The notes below the pieces were generated by a model. The model was not told the DNA's origin, did no database searches, and saw only the letters and a program-made list of their open reading frames with translations. Positions 32,471 through 40,501 of a stretch of 47,044 nt of DNA are shown here, piece after piece. The DNA comes from Streptomyces sp. CC53. GTDB lineage: Bacteria > Actinomycetota > Actinomycetes > Streptomycetales > Streptomycetaceae. The DNA lies in NCBI RefSeq assembly GCF_001865245.1, contig NZ_MKXB01000155.1:1-47044 (forward strand). Reading direction: 5' to 3'. The translations under genes and the position numbers were made by a program. Within the stretch, counting starts at the first letter, position 1. Every line of letters starts with the position of its first letter.

Positions 32471-33046
32471 ATGTCCGGCAGCCCGCTCCTCGCCCGCCAC
32501 GCGGAAGCCCTCGACCTGTTCTCCTCGCACGTCCACGCCATCAGGGACGACCAGTGGGACGCCCCCACGCCGTGCACCGAGTGGACGGTCCGGGACCTGG
32601 TGAACCACCTCACGGGCGAACAGCTCTGGGTCGTGCCGCTGGTCAGGGACGGCAACACGATCGCCGAGATCGGCGACGCCTACGACGGCGACCTCCTCGG
32701 ACAGGACCCGGTGGCGACGTGGGACGCGTCCGAGGCGGCCGCCCGGGAGGTCCTGAGGGAGCCGGGAGCCCTGGACCGCACGGTGCACCTGTCGTACGGC
32801 GACGTGCCCGCCGCGGCGTACTGCGCGCAGATGACGGCGGACGCCGTCGTCCACGCCTGGGACCTGGCCCGCGGCATCGGCGCTGACGACACGATCCCGG
32901 AGCCGCTCGTCGACTTCGCGCTGCAGGAGTACGGCCCGCACGTCGAGGACTTCGCCGGCAGCGGTCTGTTCGCGCCCGCGCTCCCCGTGCCGTCCGACGC
33001 AGACGCCCAGACGAAGCTCCTCGCCCTGCTGGGCCGCGCGGCCTGA
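32471..33046 (+). CDS. DinB/maleylpyruvate-isomerase-like metal-binding protein (TIGR03086 type)
   Basis: 191 residues. The four-helix DinB-like fold is suggested by TPCTEWTVRDLVNHLTGEQLW in the N-terminal part and by VVHAWDLARGIG near residue 135; these carry the His residues that bind a divalent metal. A related domain occurs in mycothiol-dependent maleylpyruvate isomerase and in bacillithiol/mycothiol S-transferases, so a thiol-linked role is plausible but unproven. The ATG follows GGAGGTGA at 9 bases. The gene is divergent from the Rv2629-like gene. Confidence 0.85.
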   Translation: MSGSPLLARHAEALDLFSSHVHAIRDDQWDAPTPCTEWTVRDLVNHLTGEQLWVVPLVRDGNTIAEIGDAYDGDLLGQDPVATWDASEAAAREVLREPGALDRTVHLSYGDVPAAAYCAQMTADAVVHAWDLARGIGADDTIPEPLVDFALQEYGPHVEDFAGSGLFAPALPVPSDADAQTKLLALLGRAA

Positions 33047-33680
33047 CCGGCGGCGCCGTCCGACCCGCCCGGGCCGGGAACGGCGCGGGTTCCGCCGGCA
33101 GCGGCCGGGTCATCACCTGACAGTGGGGCAGCCGGCGCCCCGAGCGCGGGTGTCCTGCCCGCGGGGCCGCACTCCGGGGCCGCCCGACCGGCCGGCGGAC
33201 GGCGCCCGGCGGAGGACGGCCGACGGGCGCGGCGGGGGAGGGCGCGTGTGGGCCGGAGGACGCCGAGCGGAGGACGGCCGGGTCCGCCGGATCGCGGCTG
33301 GTCACCACGCCCCTCGATCCCCCGGCGGCAGCGGTGCCCGCCCGCCCCCACGGATCCTGGCGCCGCTGCGGCGAAGTACGCCCCGGCCTGGGGCGAGGCC
33401 CCGCAGCGCCGCGCCTCCGCCGTCCTATGGGGAGGCCCGGGTCCGGCGACCGCCGCCCTGTGGGGAGCCCCGCGCCGCGCCTCCTCCGCCCCCTCGAAGC
33501 CGCGCCGCGGGTCCGGATCCCCTGCGCCGCGCATGCCCCGCCGTCCCGCTGCGGCGCCCGCTGGTGCCCGTGTTGCGTGGGCGCGCGGGGCAGACCGGGC
33601 ACCCGCCGTGAGGCTTCCGCTGCCGTCCGGTGCCGCGGGGGCAGGGCCGGGTCGTGCGGGCGGCCCGCCCGCACGACGAA
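33047..33680. other. Long GC-rich intergenic region, no gene recognised
   Basis: About 630 bases. Frames are open only through composition. An exact 14-bp direct repeat GCGGAGGACGGCCG occurs at 33209-33222 and 33267-33280, with a related word between them near 33252. Nothing else was recognised. Confidence 0.5.
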
Positions 33681-33711
33681 AGGACCCGCCGCGGGTGCCG
33701 CGGCGGGTCCT
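33681..33711 (-). terminator. Hairpin at the end of the DUF2795-CBS-PfpI operon
   Basis: Perfect 14-bp stem (33681-33694 with 33698-33711) and a GTG loop, 18 bases beyond the PfpI stop codon. Confidence 0.8.
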
Positions 33712-33728
33712 CGGGCGTCAGCGCGCGT

Positions 33729-34283
33729 TCAGGCGGCCCGCGCCGGGCGCTCGGCGTGGAACTCGGACAGGAACGTGGCGCAGAAGGCGTCCAGGTCCGC
33801 GGGCTTGCGGCTGGTCACCAGCCGGTTCGGGCCCGCGTGGCACACCTGCACCTGTTCGTCCACCCAGGTGCCGCCGGCGTTGCGGATGTCCGTCCGCAGG
33901 CTCGGCCAGGACGTCAGCTCCCGCCCGCGCACCACGTCGGCCTCCACCAGCGTCCACGGCGCGTGGCAGATGGCCGCGACCGGCTTCCCCGTGTCGAAGA
34001 AGGCCCGCACGAAGGCCACGGCCTGCTCGTCCATCCGCAGGAAGTCCGGGTTCGCCACCCCGCCCGGCAGCACCAGCCCGTCGTAGTCCCCGGCCGAGGT
34101 CTCGCCGACGGTCCGGTCGACGGGGAAGGTGTCCCCCTTGTCGAGGTGCTGGAATGCCTGGATCCGACCCGACTCCGTCGAGACCAGGACGGGTGTGTCA
34201 CCGCCGTCGGCCACGGCCTGCCACGGTTCGGTGAGTTCGACCTGCTCGACGCCTTCGGGCGCCACCAGGAACGCGATACGCAC
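33729..34283 (-). CDS. DJ-1/PfpI-family protein (type 1 glutamine amidotransferase fold)
   Basis: 184 residues with the nucleophile Cys in VAAICHAPW (about residue 105), the Glu in PEGVEQVELTEP and GLVLPGGVANPDFLR, all typical of PfpI/YhbO proteins. These act as stress-response deglycases, hydrolases or chaperones; which activity applies is not clear in the family. Third gene of a small operon after DUF2795 and CBS genes (15 bases from the latter). The start is a GTG at 34281-34283 after GGAGGAGG. Confidence 0.9.
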   Translation of the reverse strand: MRIAFLVAPEGVEQVELTEPWQAVADGGDTPVLVSTESGRIQAFQHLDKGDTFPVDRTVGETSAGDYDGLVLPGGVANPDFLRMDEQAVAFVRAFFDTGKPVAAICHAPWTLVEADVVRGRELTSWPSLRTDIRNAGGTWVDEQVQVCHAGPNRLVTSRKPADLDAFCATFLSEFHAERPARAA

Positions 34284-34298
34284 GATGTTCCTCCTCCG

Positions 34299-34727
34299 TC
34301 AGTCCTGCTCGCTGTCGGGTGCCGCGCGGCTGATGTCCGCCAGCACGGACCCCGGTTCCTCCGTGACCGCCAGGTCGCCCAGGCTCACCACGCCCAGCGG
34401 CCGGCCGTCCGCCACCACGGGCAGCCGGCGCACGGCATGCCTCCGCATGAGCGCGGCGGCGGCCGGGACCGCGTCGTCGGGGGACACGCACACCGGGTCG
34501 GGGGTGCACACGGTGCGGGCGTCCACGGTCAGCGGATCGGCGCCCTCGGCCACGGCCCGCACGGTGATGTCGCGGTCCGTGAGGACCCCGACCAGCAGGT
34601 CCCCGTCAGCCACCAGCACGTCGCCGACGTCCTGGGTCCGCATCAGGCGGGCCGCCTCGACGAGCGAGGCGTCGGGGCGCACGACCGCCACGCCGGTGGT
34701 CATGACCTCTCTGACGAGCCGGGCCAT
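34299..34727 (-). CDS. Two-CBS-domain protein
   Basis: 142 residues, two CBS motifs (VREVMTTGVAVVRPDASLVE to LLVGVLTDRDITVR, and VCTPDPVCVSPDDAVPAAA to PLGVVSLGDLAV). Such stand-alone pairs bind adenine nucleotides and are abundant in actinobacterial stress regulons. I chose the ATG at 34725-34727 after GGAGGAG; a longer frame upstream would run to within 4 bases of the preceding gene's stop and lacks a ribosome site. The partner protein is unknown. Confidence 0.9.
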   Translation of the reverse strand: MARLVREVMTTGVAVVRPDASLVEAARLMRTQDVGDVLVADGDLLVGVLTDRDITVRAVAEGADPLTVDARTVCTPDPVCVSPDDAVPAAAALMRRHAVRRLPVVADGRPLGVVSLGDLAVTEEPGSVLADISRAAPDSEQD

Positions 34728-34771
34728 GTCCGTCGGTCTCCTCCCTTCCCCCTGGGCTGCCTGCTCGGGCG

Positions 34772-35137
34772 TCACCCGCGGTGCAGGGCCTTCGCGACCT
34801 CCTGCACGCTGCGGTAGGTGTGGTCACCGGGCAGGCTCTCCACCCGCTCCCGCAGCGGGTCCGGTGCGTGCCGCTCGCGCAGGATGCGCAGCAGGTCGCC
34901 CCGGTGGGCGGGGAACGGTGTCCTGGCCAGATGCCTGGCGAGTTCCAGACGCAGCGCCTCGAACGTGTCGGACGGGACACGGCCACCCATCGCCAGCTCC
35001 GGGTCGTCGTCGGCCGTGGGCTCCGGGTCGTGCCACTCCTCCACGCGGGTCGGGTGGCCGGACCGCAGCAGCCCTTGGAGCTGGTGCTTCATCTCGTCGT
35101 CGTGATGGCGGCTGAGCCGATCGCTGCCTCGCTGCAT
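34772..35137 (-). CDS. DUF2795 domain protein
   Basis: 121 residues. The C-terminal half (ARTPFPAHRGDLLRILRERH, then LRERVESLPGDHTYRSVQEVAKAL) matches the DUF2795 pattern, small helical proteins often found in osmotic-stress gene sets. The N-terminal half is charged with an acidic stretch (DPEPTADDDPE). The start ATG at 35135-35137 follows GGAGGG. First gene of an operon with CBS and PfpI; a SigB-like promoter lies 41 bases upstream. Confidence 0.8.
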   Translation of the reverse strand: MQRGSDRLSRHHDDEMKHQLQGLLRSGHPTRVEEWHDPEPTADDDPELAMGGRVPSDTFEALRLELARHLARTPFPAHRGDLLRILRERHAPDPLRERVESLPGDHTYRSVQEVAKALHRG

Positions 35138-35178
35138 GGCGCCCTCCACGGCGTCCGCGTGTGTCGGTCGCCGGGCGG

Positions 35179-35203
35179 GTACCCGGCGGCGGCGCCGTGA
35201 ATC
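35179..35203 (-). promoter_or_regulatory. SigB-like promoter of the DUF2795-CBS-PfpI operon
   Basis: Minus strand GATT, 15 bases, GGGTAC (35179-35184), a full match to GNNT-N14-16-GGGTAY, ending 41 bases before the DUF2795 start. Confidence 0.6.
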
Positions 35204-35242
35204 ACGTGCGCTGCGGGCCTGCCCCGGGCGGTGCGGGCCCTG

Positions 35243-35267
35243 GTTTGAGTCAGGCGGCGCAGGGGAC
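35243..35267 (+). promoter_or_regulatory. SigB-like promoter of the 77-aa membrane protein gene
   Basis: GTTT (35243-35246), 15 bases, GGGGAC (35262-35267): one mismatch to GGGTAC. It lies 64 bases before the start codon. Confidence 0.45.
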
Positions 35268-35331
35268 TCGCCGCTGCGGTTCCCGGCGGTTCGGCGCGGA
35301 CCCGGAGGGGTTCAGACGGGAGGACGGCTCG

Positions 35332-35565
35332 ATGGGTCTCATCTCCGTACTGTTTCCGTTTCTCCTGCCGCCCGCGATGCTGGGCGCGGTGATGGCGATG
35401 GCGCGTTACGAGGACCTGGTCCTGCCGTACCCGGAGCAGCCCCGCGACCCTGAGGACCCGCTGATCGACCCCGCCGCCCCGGACGACGCCCCGCCGCCCG
35501 TGCCGCTGCCGCTGGGTGAGGCCACGCCCCGCCGCGGACCGCGGGGCCAGGCCGACGCCGCGTAG
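35332..35565 (+). CDS. 77-residue single-pass membrane protein
   Basis: ATG at 35332 after GGGAGGAC. Residues about 3-25 (LISVLFPFLLPPAMLGAVMA and on) form one membrane segment; the rest is an acidic, Pro-rich cytoplasmic or external tail (YPEQPRDPEDPLIDPAAPDD) ending in a short basic piece. I do not recognise a family by name, though similar tiny proteins occur in Streptomyces. The frame is open 57 codons further upstream, but that region lacks a ribosome site and would cover the presumed promoter. Confidence 0.72.
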   Translation: MGLISVLFPFLLPPAMLGAVMAMARYEDLVLPYPEQPRDPEDPLIDPAAPDDAPPPVPLPLGEATPRRGPRGQADAA

Positions 35566-35736
35566 CGCAGCGACACGCTCCGCATCACCCGGACAGCGGT
35601 ACTCCCGCTCCTCGCCCGATTCCGCCCCGCGCCCCCTCCCACCTGCGGCTTCACCGCTCCGATGCCGGTGGGGGCCGAGCGCCGCGCACGTGCGGCAGGC
35701 CGCGGGGGCGATCCGGGCGGACAGTGGAACCAAGGC

Positions 35737-35761
35737 GTTTGCCACCGCGGACCCCGGGCAG
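35737..35761 (+). promoter_or_regulatory. Possible SigB-like promoter of the sigma factor gene
   Basis: GTTT (35737-35740), 15 bases, GGGCAG (35756-35761): two mismatches to GGGTAY but the same spacer as the neighbouring sites. It is the only promoter-like signal that I see in the 333-base gap 35566-35898, which has no gene. It would fit autoregulation. Confidence 0.35.
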
Positions 35762-35898
35762 GCGAACCTCGTGCTTCGGACCGGAGGCACGACCGGGAGA
35801 GCGGCCCGCCGCCCCGGACGTACGTGCCCGACACGGTCCCGTGGCGATCCCCGGGGTGACAGCCAACCATCAGCGCCGTTCGAGGAGCTGGACACACC

Positions 35899-36690
35899 AT
35901 GCGAACCCTCGCCCCCACGAAGCATCCGCACGACGACGCACCCGACACGACCGAGGCGTTCCTGCGCCTGGCGACCCTGCCGCCGGGGCCCGAGCGGGAC
36001 GCCGTGCGCCAGGACATCGTCCGCGCCTGGCTACCCATGGCGGACCGGCTCGCGGGCCGCTTCCGCAATCGCGGCGAGGCGCTGGAGGACCTGAGGCAGG
36101 TCGCCGCGCTCGGCCTCGTCAAGGCGGTCGACCGGTACGACCCCGAACGCGGGGCCGCCTTCGAGAGCTTCGCCGTGCCCACGATCACCGGTGAGATAAA
36201 GCGCCACTTCCGCGACCACATGTGGACCCTGCACGTGCCCCGCCGGGTCCAGGACCTCCGCGGGCGCGTGCGCATCGCCTACCAGGAGCTCTCCCACTCG
36301 GTGGGCGGCCGCACCCCGACCGTCGCCGAGATAGCCAAGAAGGCGGGGATGACGGAGGAGGAGGCCGTGGCCGGTCTCGAAGCCCTCGACAGTTTCACCG
36401 CGCTCTCCCTGGACGCCGAACTGCCGGGCACCGAGGACGGGTACACCCTCGTGGACGCGCTCGGCGGACCCGACCCGGCCCTGGACGTGGTGGTGGACCG
36501 CGAGTCGGTGAAGCCGCGGCTGCAGAGCCTGCCGGAGCGCGAGCAGCGGATCCTCTACATGCGGTTCTTCCGGGACATGACGCAGAGCAGCATCGCCGAG
36601 GACCTCGGCATCTCCCAGATGCACGTCAGCCGGCTGATAAGCCGCTGCTGCACCCGGCTCCGCGAGGACATCATGCGGGACGCCGCCTGA
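35899..36690 (+). CDS. RNA polymerase sigma factor of the SigB/SigF/SigG group
   Basis: 263 residues. Region 2 holds DLRQVAALGLVKAVDRYDPE and FAVPTITGEIKRHFRDH, which bind core polymerase and the -10 element. Region 3 follows (RTPTVAEIAKKAGMTEEEA), and region 4 holds the -35-reading helix-turn-helix (QSSIAEDLGISQMHVSRLI). Group 3 sigma factors of this type direct general-stress or sporulation genes and are held by RsbW-like anti-sigma factors, none of which lies beside this gene. Nearby GNNT-N15-GGGTAC-like promoters fit its class. A GAGGAG precedes the ATG at about 11 bases. Confidence 0.93.
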   Translation: MRTLAPTKHPHDDAPDTTEAFLRLATLPPGPERDAVRQDIVRAWLPMADRLAGRFRNRGEALEDLRQVAALGLVKAVDRYDPERGAAFESFAVPTITGEIKRHFRDHMWTLHVPRRVQDLRGRVRIAYQELSHSVGGRTPTVAEIAKKAGMTEEEAVAGLEALDSFTALSLDAELPGTEDGYTLVDALGGPDPALDVVVDRESVKPRLQSLPEREQRILYMRFFRDMTQSSIAEDLGISQMHVSRLISRCCTRLREDIMRDAA

Positions 36691-36799
36691 CCCCCGGGCA
36701 CGCGGCACACGATGCAGAACACCGCGCAAACGGCACAGCGTCCGTAACCTCCTTTGGAGGGCCGCGGACGGCGGGCCGGACCACGTGGAGGCGGCGCAC

Positions 36800-38179
36800 A
36801 TGCAGCACACCACCCCCGGACCCGTTGACCCCGCCGGACCGCCCGACCGGTCGGCGGGGTCCGCCGGTGCCCGGACGGCCGCCCCCGGGGGAGGACGGCC
36901 GCCGGCCCCCGCAGACCGCTCCCGCGCCGCGTCGGAGCGCCGGGAGCCCCCCGAGCGGTTCGGGCACGGCCAGGTGCGGTACGCCCCGGCGGACCCCGGC
37001 AGCGGCATGCCGGTGGCCGGCGAACTCGTCGCCGTGCTGGCCGCCGCGGCCGACCGCTCCGAACCCGAACCGCCAGGGGGCGGTGCCGTCCTGCGGGAGG
37101 CCGCCTGCGGCTACTGGTGGCGGCGCGGACTGCGCTGCCACCCCGAGGACCTGGTGGCGGCCCCGGGTGCGGGGCCGCTCCTCGCCGCCGTGCTCGCCGC
37201 CCACGGCGGGGACGTCCTGATGCCCCGGCCCTGCCCCCTCGGCTGGACCCCGCAGGCCAGGCTGCTCGGCCGCACCGCCTATCACGTGCCCACGCCCGCC
37301 GAGTGCGGCGGGGTCCCGGACTCCTACGCCCTCCTGGAGACCGTGCGGAGGGTGCGGGCCGAGGGCGGCCACCCGGCGGTGCTGCTGCTGTGCGTCGCCG
37401 ACGATCCCACCGGCACGGTCGCCCCGCCCGAGCTGGTGCGCGAGGCGTGCGAGGCGGCGGTCGCGGAGGGCCTGCACATCGTGAGCGACGAGACGTGGCG
37501 CGACACCCTGCACCGGCCCCACACCACCGTGATGGTCAGCCCCGGGGAGATGTGCCCGGACGACGTGACCGTGCTCTGCGACCTGTCCGGCGCGGTCGCG
37601 CCCGCCTCCTGGCCGGCGGCAGTCGCCCGCTTTCCCGCGGGCGCCGCCGCGTCCGCCGCGTACCGGGCCCGCACCCTCGACGTGCTCACCGCCCTCGGCG
37701 CGCGCGTGCCCGGCCCGCTGGCCGCGGCCGTCGCCCACGCCCTCGACGAACCGGAGCCGGTGACCGCGCAGGCCGCGGCCGCGGCCGCCCTGCACGGCCG
37801 GCTGGCCGCCGCGGTGCACCGCACGGTGCAGGACGCCGGAGCCTTGGCACTGCCACCGGAGGCCGGCCGGCACCTGTACGCCGACCTCGACCCGCTGCGC
37901 GAACCCCTCACGGAGCGGGGGGTCACGGACTCCATCGCGCTGGAGGAGTACCTGAGCGAACGGCTCGGCACGCCGGTGCCCGGCGGTCACCGGTTCGGCG
38001 ACGAACTGGGAGCCCTGCGCGTCCGCCTGGCGACCCTCCCGTTGCTCGGAAGGACCCCGGGGGAGCGCGCGGAGGCCGTGGCGGCCGACGACCCGCTGGA
38101 CGTGCCGCACGTCGCCCGGGCCCTCGACCGTCTGACCGCCACGCTCCGCGACCTGCCCCCCGACGACCCGCGCCCGTGA
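36800..38179 (+). CDS. Aminotransferase class I/II fold protein lacking the catalytic lysine
   Basis: 459 residues from the ATG at 36800 (GGAGGCGG upstream; a GTG five codons earlier is possible). The fold type I order is visible: VLREAACGYWWRRGLRCHPE, LMPRPCPLGWTPQARLLG, VADDPTGTVAPP (in place of NPTG), the Asp of IVSDETWRDTLHRP, then VLCDLSGAVAPASWPAAVA, where an active enzyme would have SLSK-GLPGWR-G. Lys is replaced by Gly, and the whole protein contains no lysine at all. It cannot form the usual PLP Schiff base. A binding or regulatory role is more likely. It starts 110 bases after the sigma factor gene. Confidence 0.82.
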   Translation: MQHTTPGPVDPAGPPDRSAGSAGARTAAPGGGRPPAPADRSRAASERREPPERFGHGQVRYAPADPGSGMPVAGELVAVLAAAADRSEPEPPGGGAVLREAACGYWWRRGLRCHPEDLVAAPGAGPLLAAVLAAHGGDVLMPRPCPLGWTPQARLLGRTAYHVPTPAECGGVPDSYALLETVRRVRAEGGHPAVLLLCVADDPTGTVAPPELVREACEAAVAEGLHIVSDETWRDTLHRPHTTVMVSPGEMCPDDVTVLCDLSGAVAPASWPAAVARFPAGAAASAAYRARTLDVLTALGARVPGPLAAAVAHALDEPEPVTAQAAAAAALHGRLAAAVHRTVQDAGALALPPEAGRHLYADLDPLREPLTERGVTDSIALEEYLSERLGTPVPGGHRFGDELGALRVRLATLPLLGRTPGERAEAVAADDPLDVPHVARALDRLTATLRDLPPDDPRP

Positions 38180-38250
38180 CGGCACGGTGCCGCCTGCCGT
38201 CGGCGAACCCGGCCGTACGCCCCGGGCCGTGGGCATTGCCTGTACGCCTC

Positions 38251-38281
38251 CGGGGCCGTGCGCGCCGGCCGTACGGCCCCG
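38251..38281. terminator. Hairpin between convergent aminotransferase-like and VTT genes
   Basis: CGGGGCCGT (38251-38259) pairs with ACGGCCCCG (38273-38281) over 13 bases. The gap 38180-38416 also repeats the word CCGTACGGCCCCGGG near 38269 and 38294. Confidence 0.5.
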
Positions 38282-38416
38282 GGGGCGCGGGGTCCCGTAC
38301 GGCCCCGGGCCGCGACAGGCACGCCCCGGTCCCGAGCACCGGGCGGGTCCCGGGCGCCGCGCGACGGCGGCGCCGCCGCTCGTGCCCTCCGCGCCCGGCT
38401 GCCTCCACCGGAAGCC

Positions 38417-39070
38417 TCAGCCCACCGGCGTTCCGGCCCGCCTCCGCAGCCGCCGCCACACCACCGGGGCCCCGCTGATCAGCACTGTGAGCGCCACCAC
38501 CGCCACCACGCCCTGCCACGGCTGGGGGAACAGCGACCCGCCGGCCACCCCGATCAGCTGGTACGTCGCCGCCCACACCAGGCACGCCGGGATGTCCCCG
38601 ACCAGGAACCGCCGCAGCGGCATCCGCGCCAGCAGGCACGCCAGCATCACCGGGATCCGCCCCGCCGGGACCAGCCGGGACAGCACGAGCACCGGCACCC
38701 GGTGGTCCCGCAGCCGCGTCTGCGCCCACGCCAGCCGCTCCGGCGCCGCCCTGGCCCGGAGCGCGTCCAGCCACGCCGAGCCGCCCCGGGACCGCACTCC
38801 GCGCTGCCCCAGCGCGTACAGCGCCGCGTCCCCGACCAGCGCCGCGCACGCCGCCACCAGGAACACCGCCAGCAGCGCGGAGGGCGCCGTCTGGTGGAAG
38901 GCCACCACCGCGGCCGAACTCACGATCGCCCCCGTCGGCACCACCGGTACCAGCGCGCCCAGCGCGACCAGCAGGAACAGCGACGGGTACCCGACCGCAC
39001 GCTGCGTCTCCTCCGGCGGCAGCCGGTTCATGACGTCCGCGAACAGCCCCGCCGCCACCGCGCCGGTCAC
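38417..39070 (-). CDS. VTT (DedA/SNARE-associated) family membrane protein
   Basis: 217 residues with about five hydrophobic segments. The family hallmarks are visible: a re-entrant region near VPVVPTGAIVSSAA, GDAALYALGQRG, and VLVLSRLVPAGRIPVMLACLL (the F/V-xR-xxP-G motif of DedA proteins). DedA proteins flip or help distribute lipids such as undecaprenyl phosphate and phosphatidylethanolamine and support envelope homeostasis. The start is a GTG (39068-39070) that overlaps the stop of the metallo-hydrolase gene (GTGA), so translation is coupled. Confidence 0.85.
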   Translation of the reverse strand: MTGAVAAGLFADVMNRLPPEETQRAVGYPSLFLLVALGALVPVVPTGAIVSSAAVVAFHQTAPSALLAVFLVAACAALVGDAALYALGQRGVRSRGGSAWLDALRARAAPERLAWAQTRLRDHRVPVLVLSRLVPAGRIPVMLACLLARMPLRRFLVGDIPACLVWAATYQLIGVAGGSLFPQPWQGVVAVVALTVLISGAPVVWRRLRRRAGTPVG

Positions 39071-39846
39071 CGGACCGCCCCGGGCCGCACCCGTTCGCCG
39101 TGCGCCGGCAGGTGCACCGCGACCTCGGGTGCCGCCCGCGCCGCGAGCCGCGCGAACTCGCTGCCCGGCGCGTGGAACTCGTGCGGACGCACCGCGTCCA
39201 TGCCGATCGGCCAGTACGTCCCGTAGTGCACCGGCACCGCCGCCCGCGGCCCCAGGGCGGCCAGTGCCCGCGCCGCCCGCCCCGCGTCCAGGTGGCCGTG
39301 GCCCAGGAACGGCCCCCAGCCCCCGACCGGCAGCAGCGCCACGTCGATCTCGCCCACCGCCTCCGCCATGCCGTCGAACAGGCCGGTGTCCCCGGCGAAG
39401 TACGTACGGGCCGCGCCCTCCACCACGTACCCCAGCGCGGGGGACCGGTGCGGCCCCAGCGGCAGCCGCCGCCCGTCGTGCGCCGCGGGAACCGCCCGCA
39501 CCACCACCGGGCCCGCCTTCACCTCGTCGCCCCACCCCAGCTCGGCCAGCCGCACCCCGCCCGGGCGCTCGGCCAGCCGGCGCAGTGCCGGCACCGCGCG
39601 CGGCGCGCCCCGCGGCACGACGACGAGCGTGTCCGGAGCCAGCCGCGCCAGCGACGGCAGGTGCAGGTGGTCGGCGTGCAGGTGCGAGATCAGCACCACG
39701 TCGGCGCGGGCCGCGTCCGGCGGCGGCAGGGCGCCGCGCCGCCGCCGCAGATGGGCCAGCCGGCGCGTGAACAGCGGGTCCGTGAGCACCCGCACGCCGG
39801 AGTCCTCCACCGTGCAGGTGGCGTGCCCCCACCAGGTGACCTCCAT
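39067..39846 (-). CDS. UlaG-like metallo-beta-lactamase-fold hydrolase
   Basis: 259 residues. It starts MEVTWWGHATCTVEDSGVRV, as in UlaG-type lactonases and N-acyl-phosphatidylethanolamine phospholipase D-like enzymes. Metal ligands: ISHLHADHLHL (HxHxDH), VPAAHDG, TYFAGDTGLF (Asp) and VPVHYGTYWP. Some relatives hydrolyse phospholipids, which would fit the coupled DedA-type gene; this is inference. The ATG follows GGAAGGG. Confidence 0.88.
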   Translation of the reverse strand: MEVTWWGHATCTVEDSGVRVLTDPLFTRRLAHLRRRRGALPPPDAARADVVLISHLHADHLHLPSLARLAPDTLVVVPRGAPRAVPALRRLAERPGGVRLAELGWGDEVKAGPVVVRAVPAAHDGRRLPLGPHRSPALGYVVEGAARTYFAGDTGLFDGMAEAVGEIDVALLPVGGWGPFLGHGHLDAGRAARALAALGPRAAVPVHYGTYWPIGMDAVRPHEFHAPGSEFARLAARAAPEVAVHLPAHGERVRPGAVR

Positions 39847-39930
39847 CAGGCGCCCTTCCGTCCGCGGCTGCTGCCTACGAGCGTAGAGCCACGTCTCCTC
39901 GGAGGGCGGCCGTCGGAGTAGGGTCGGGAC

Positions 39931-40335
39931 ATGGAGGACGTACGCGTGGCGGCGATCGCCAGCCTGACGCCGCTGGAGGAGCTCGACTCCGACCCCTTCC
40001 TGGTGGACACCCGCAGCCAGCACGCCATGTGCGCGCGCTGGGCGGCCGACAAGGGCTACGTGGTCATCCGGGAGCTGCTGTTCTACGGGCTGCCGCCGGA
40101 CCACCGGATGCTCTGGGCCGATGTCGAAGCCGGCGACGTCGACGTCTTCGTCGCCCCCAACGAACGGGTGCTGGAACGGGCCGTGACCTGCGCGCGGGCG
40201 TTCTTCGAGGAGTGCGAGCGGCGCGGGGTGCGCCTGGAGACGGCCGGCCTGGACGAGCCCGCGTACGACGCGGTGACGAAGGCGCGGGTGCACCGGCGGC
40301 TGTCGATGCCCACCGCCGGCTACGACGGCTGCTGA
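39931..40335 (+). CDS. Degenerate resolvase-N-terminal-like protein
   Basis: 134 residues. It follows the layout of the serine-recombinase catalytic domain: RVAAIASLTPLEE in place of YARVSTxxQ, SQHAMCARWAADKGYVV in place of QRxACRxYAxxxGxEV, LWADVEAGDVDVFVAPNERV in place of LLxDVxAGxxDVVVVxxLDRL, and ERRGVRLETAG. The catalytic Ser position reads Thr in my alignment and its Arg is lost, while ERVLER keeps two Arg. No DNA-binding domain follows. It is probably a non-catalytic derivative that has become a small regulatory or structural protein. TAGGGT ends 6 bases before the ATG, so the mRNA is likely leaderless. I believe similar proteins are conserved in Streptomyces. Confidence 0.72.
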   Translation: MEDVRVAAIASLTPLEELDSDPFLVDTRSQHAMCARWAADKGYVVIRELLFYGLPPDHRMLWADVEAGDVDVFVAPNERVLERAVTCARAFFEECERRGVRLETAGLDEPAYDAVTKARVHRRLSMPTAGYDGC

Positions 40336-40501
40336 ACCCGCCGGGCCCCGGCCCGCGGGCCCGGCGCGGGTCTCCCGGCGCGCGACCGGGCCCTCCGGGC
40401 CCCGCCCTGTGCCACGCTGGACCTCCCGGCGGAAAGCGGGGCGAACCAGTCGACCCGGAGGGTCGGTGCGGGCGGCGGGCGGCGGGCGGAGGGCGAACCG
40501 C

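Noticed and set aside
35161..35331. Longer start for the 77-aa membrane protein
   Set aside because: The added 57 codons cover a promoter-like region and lack a ribosome site; GGGAGGAC marks the ATG at 35332.
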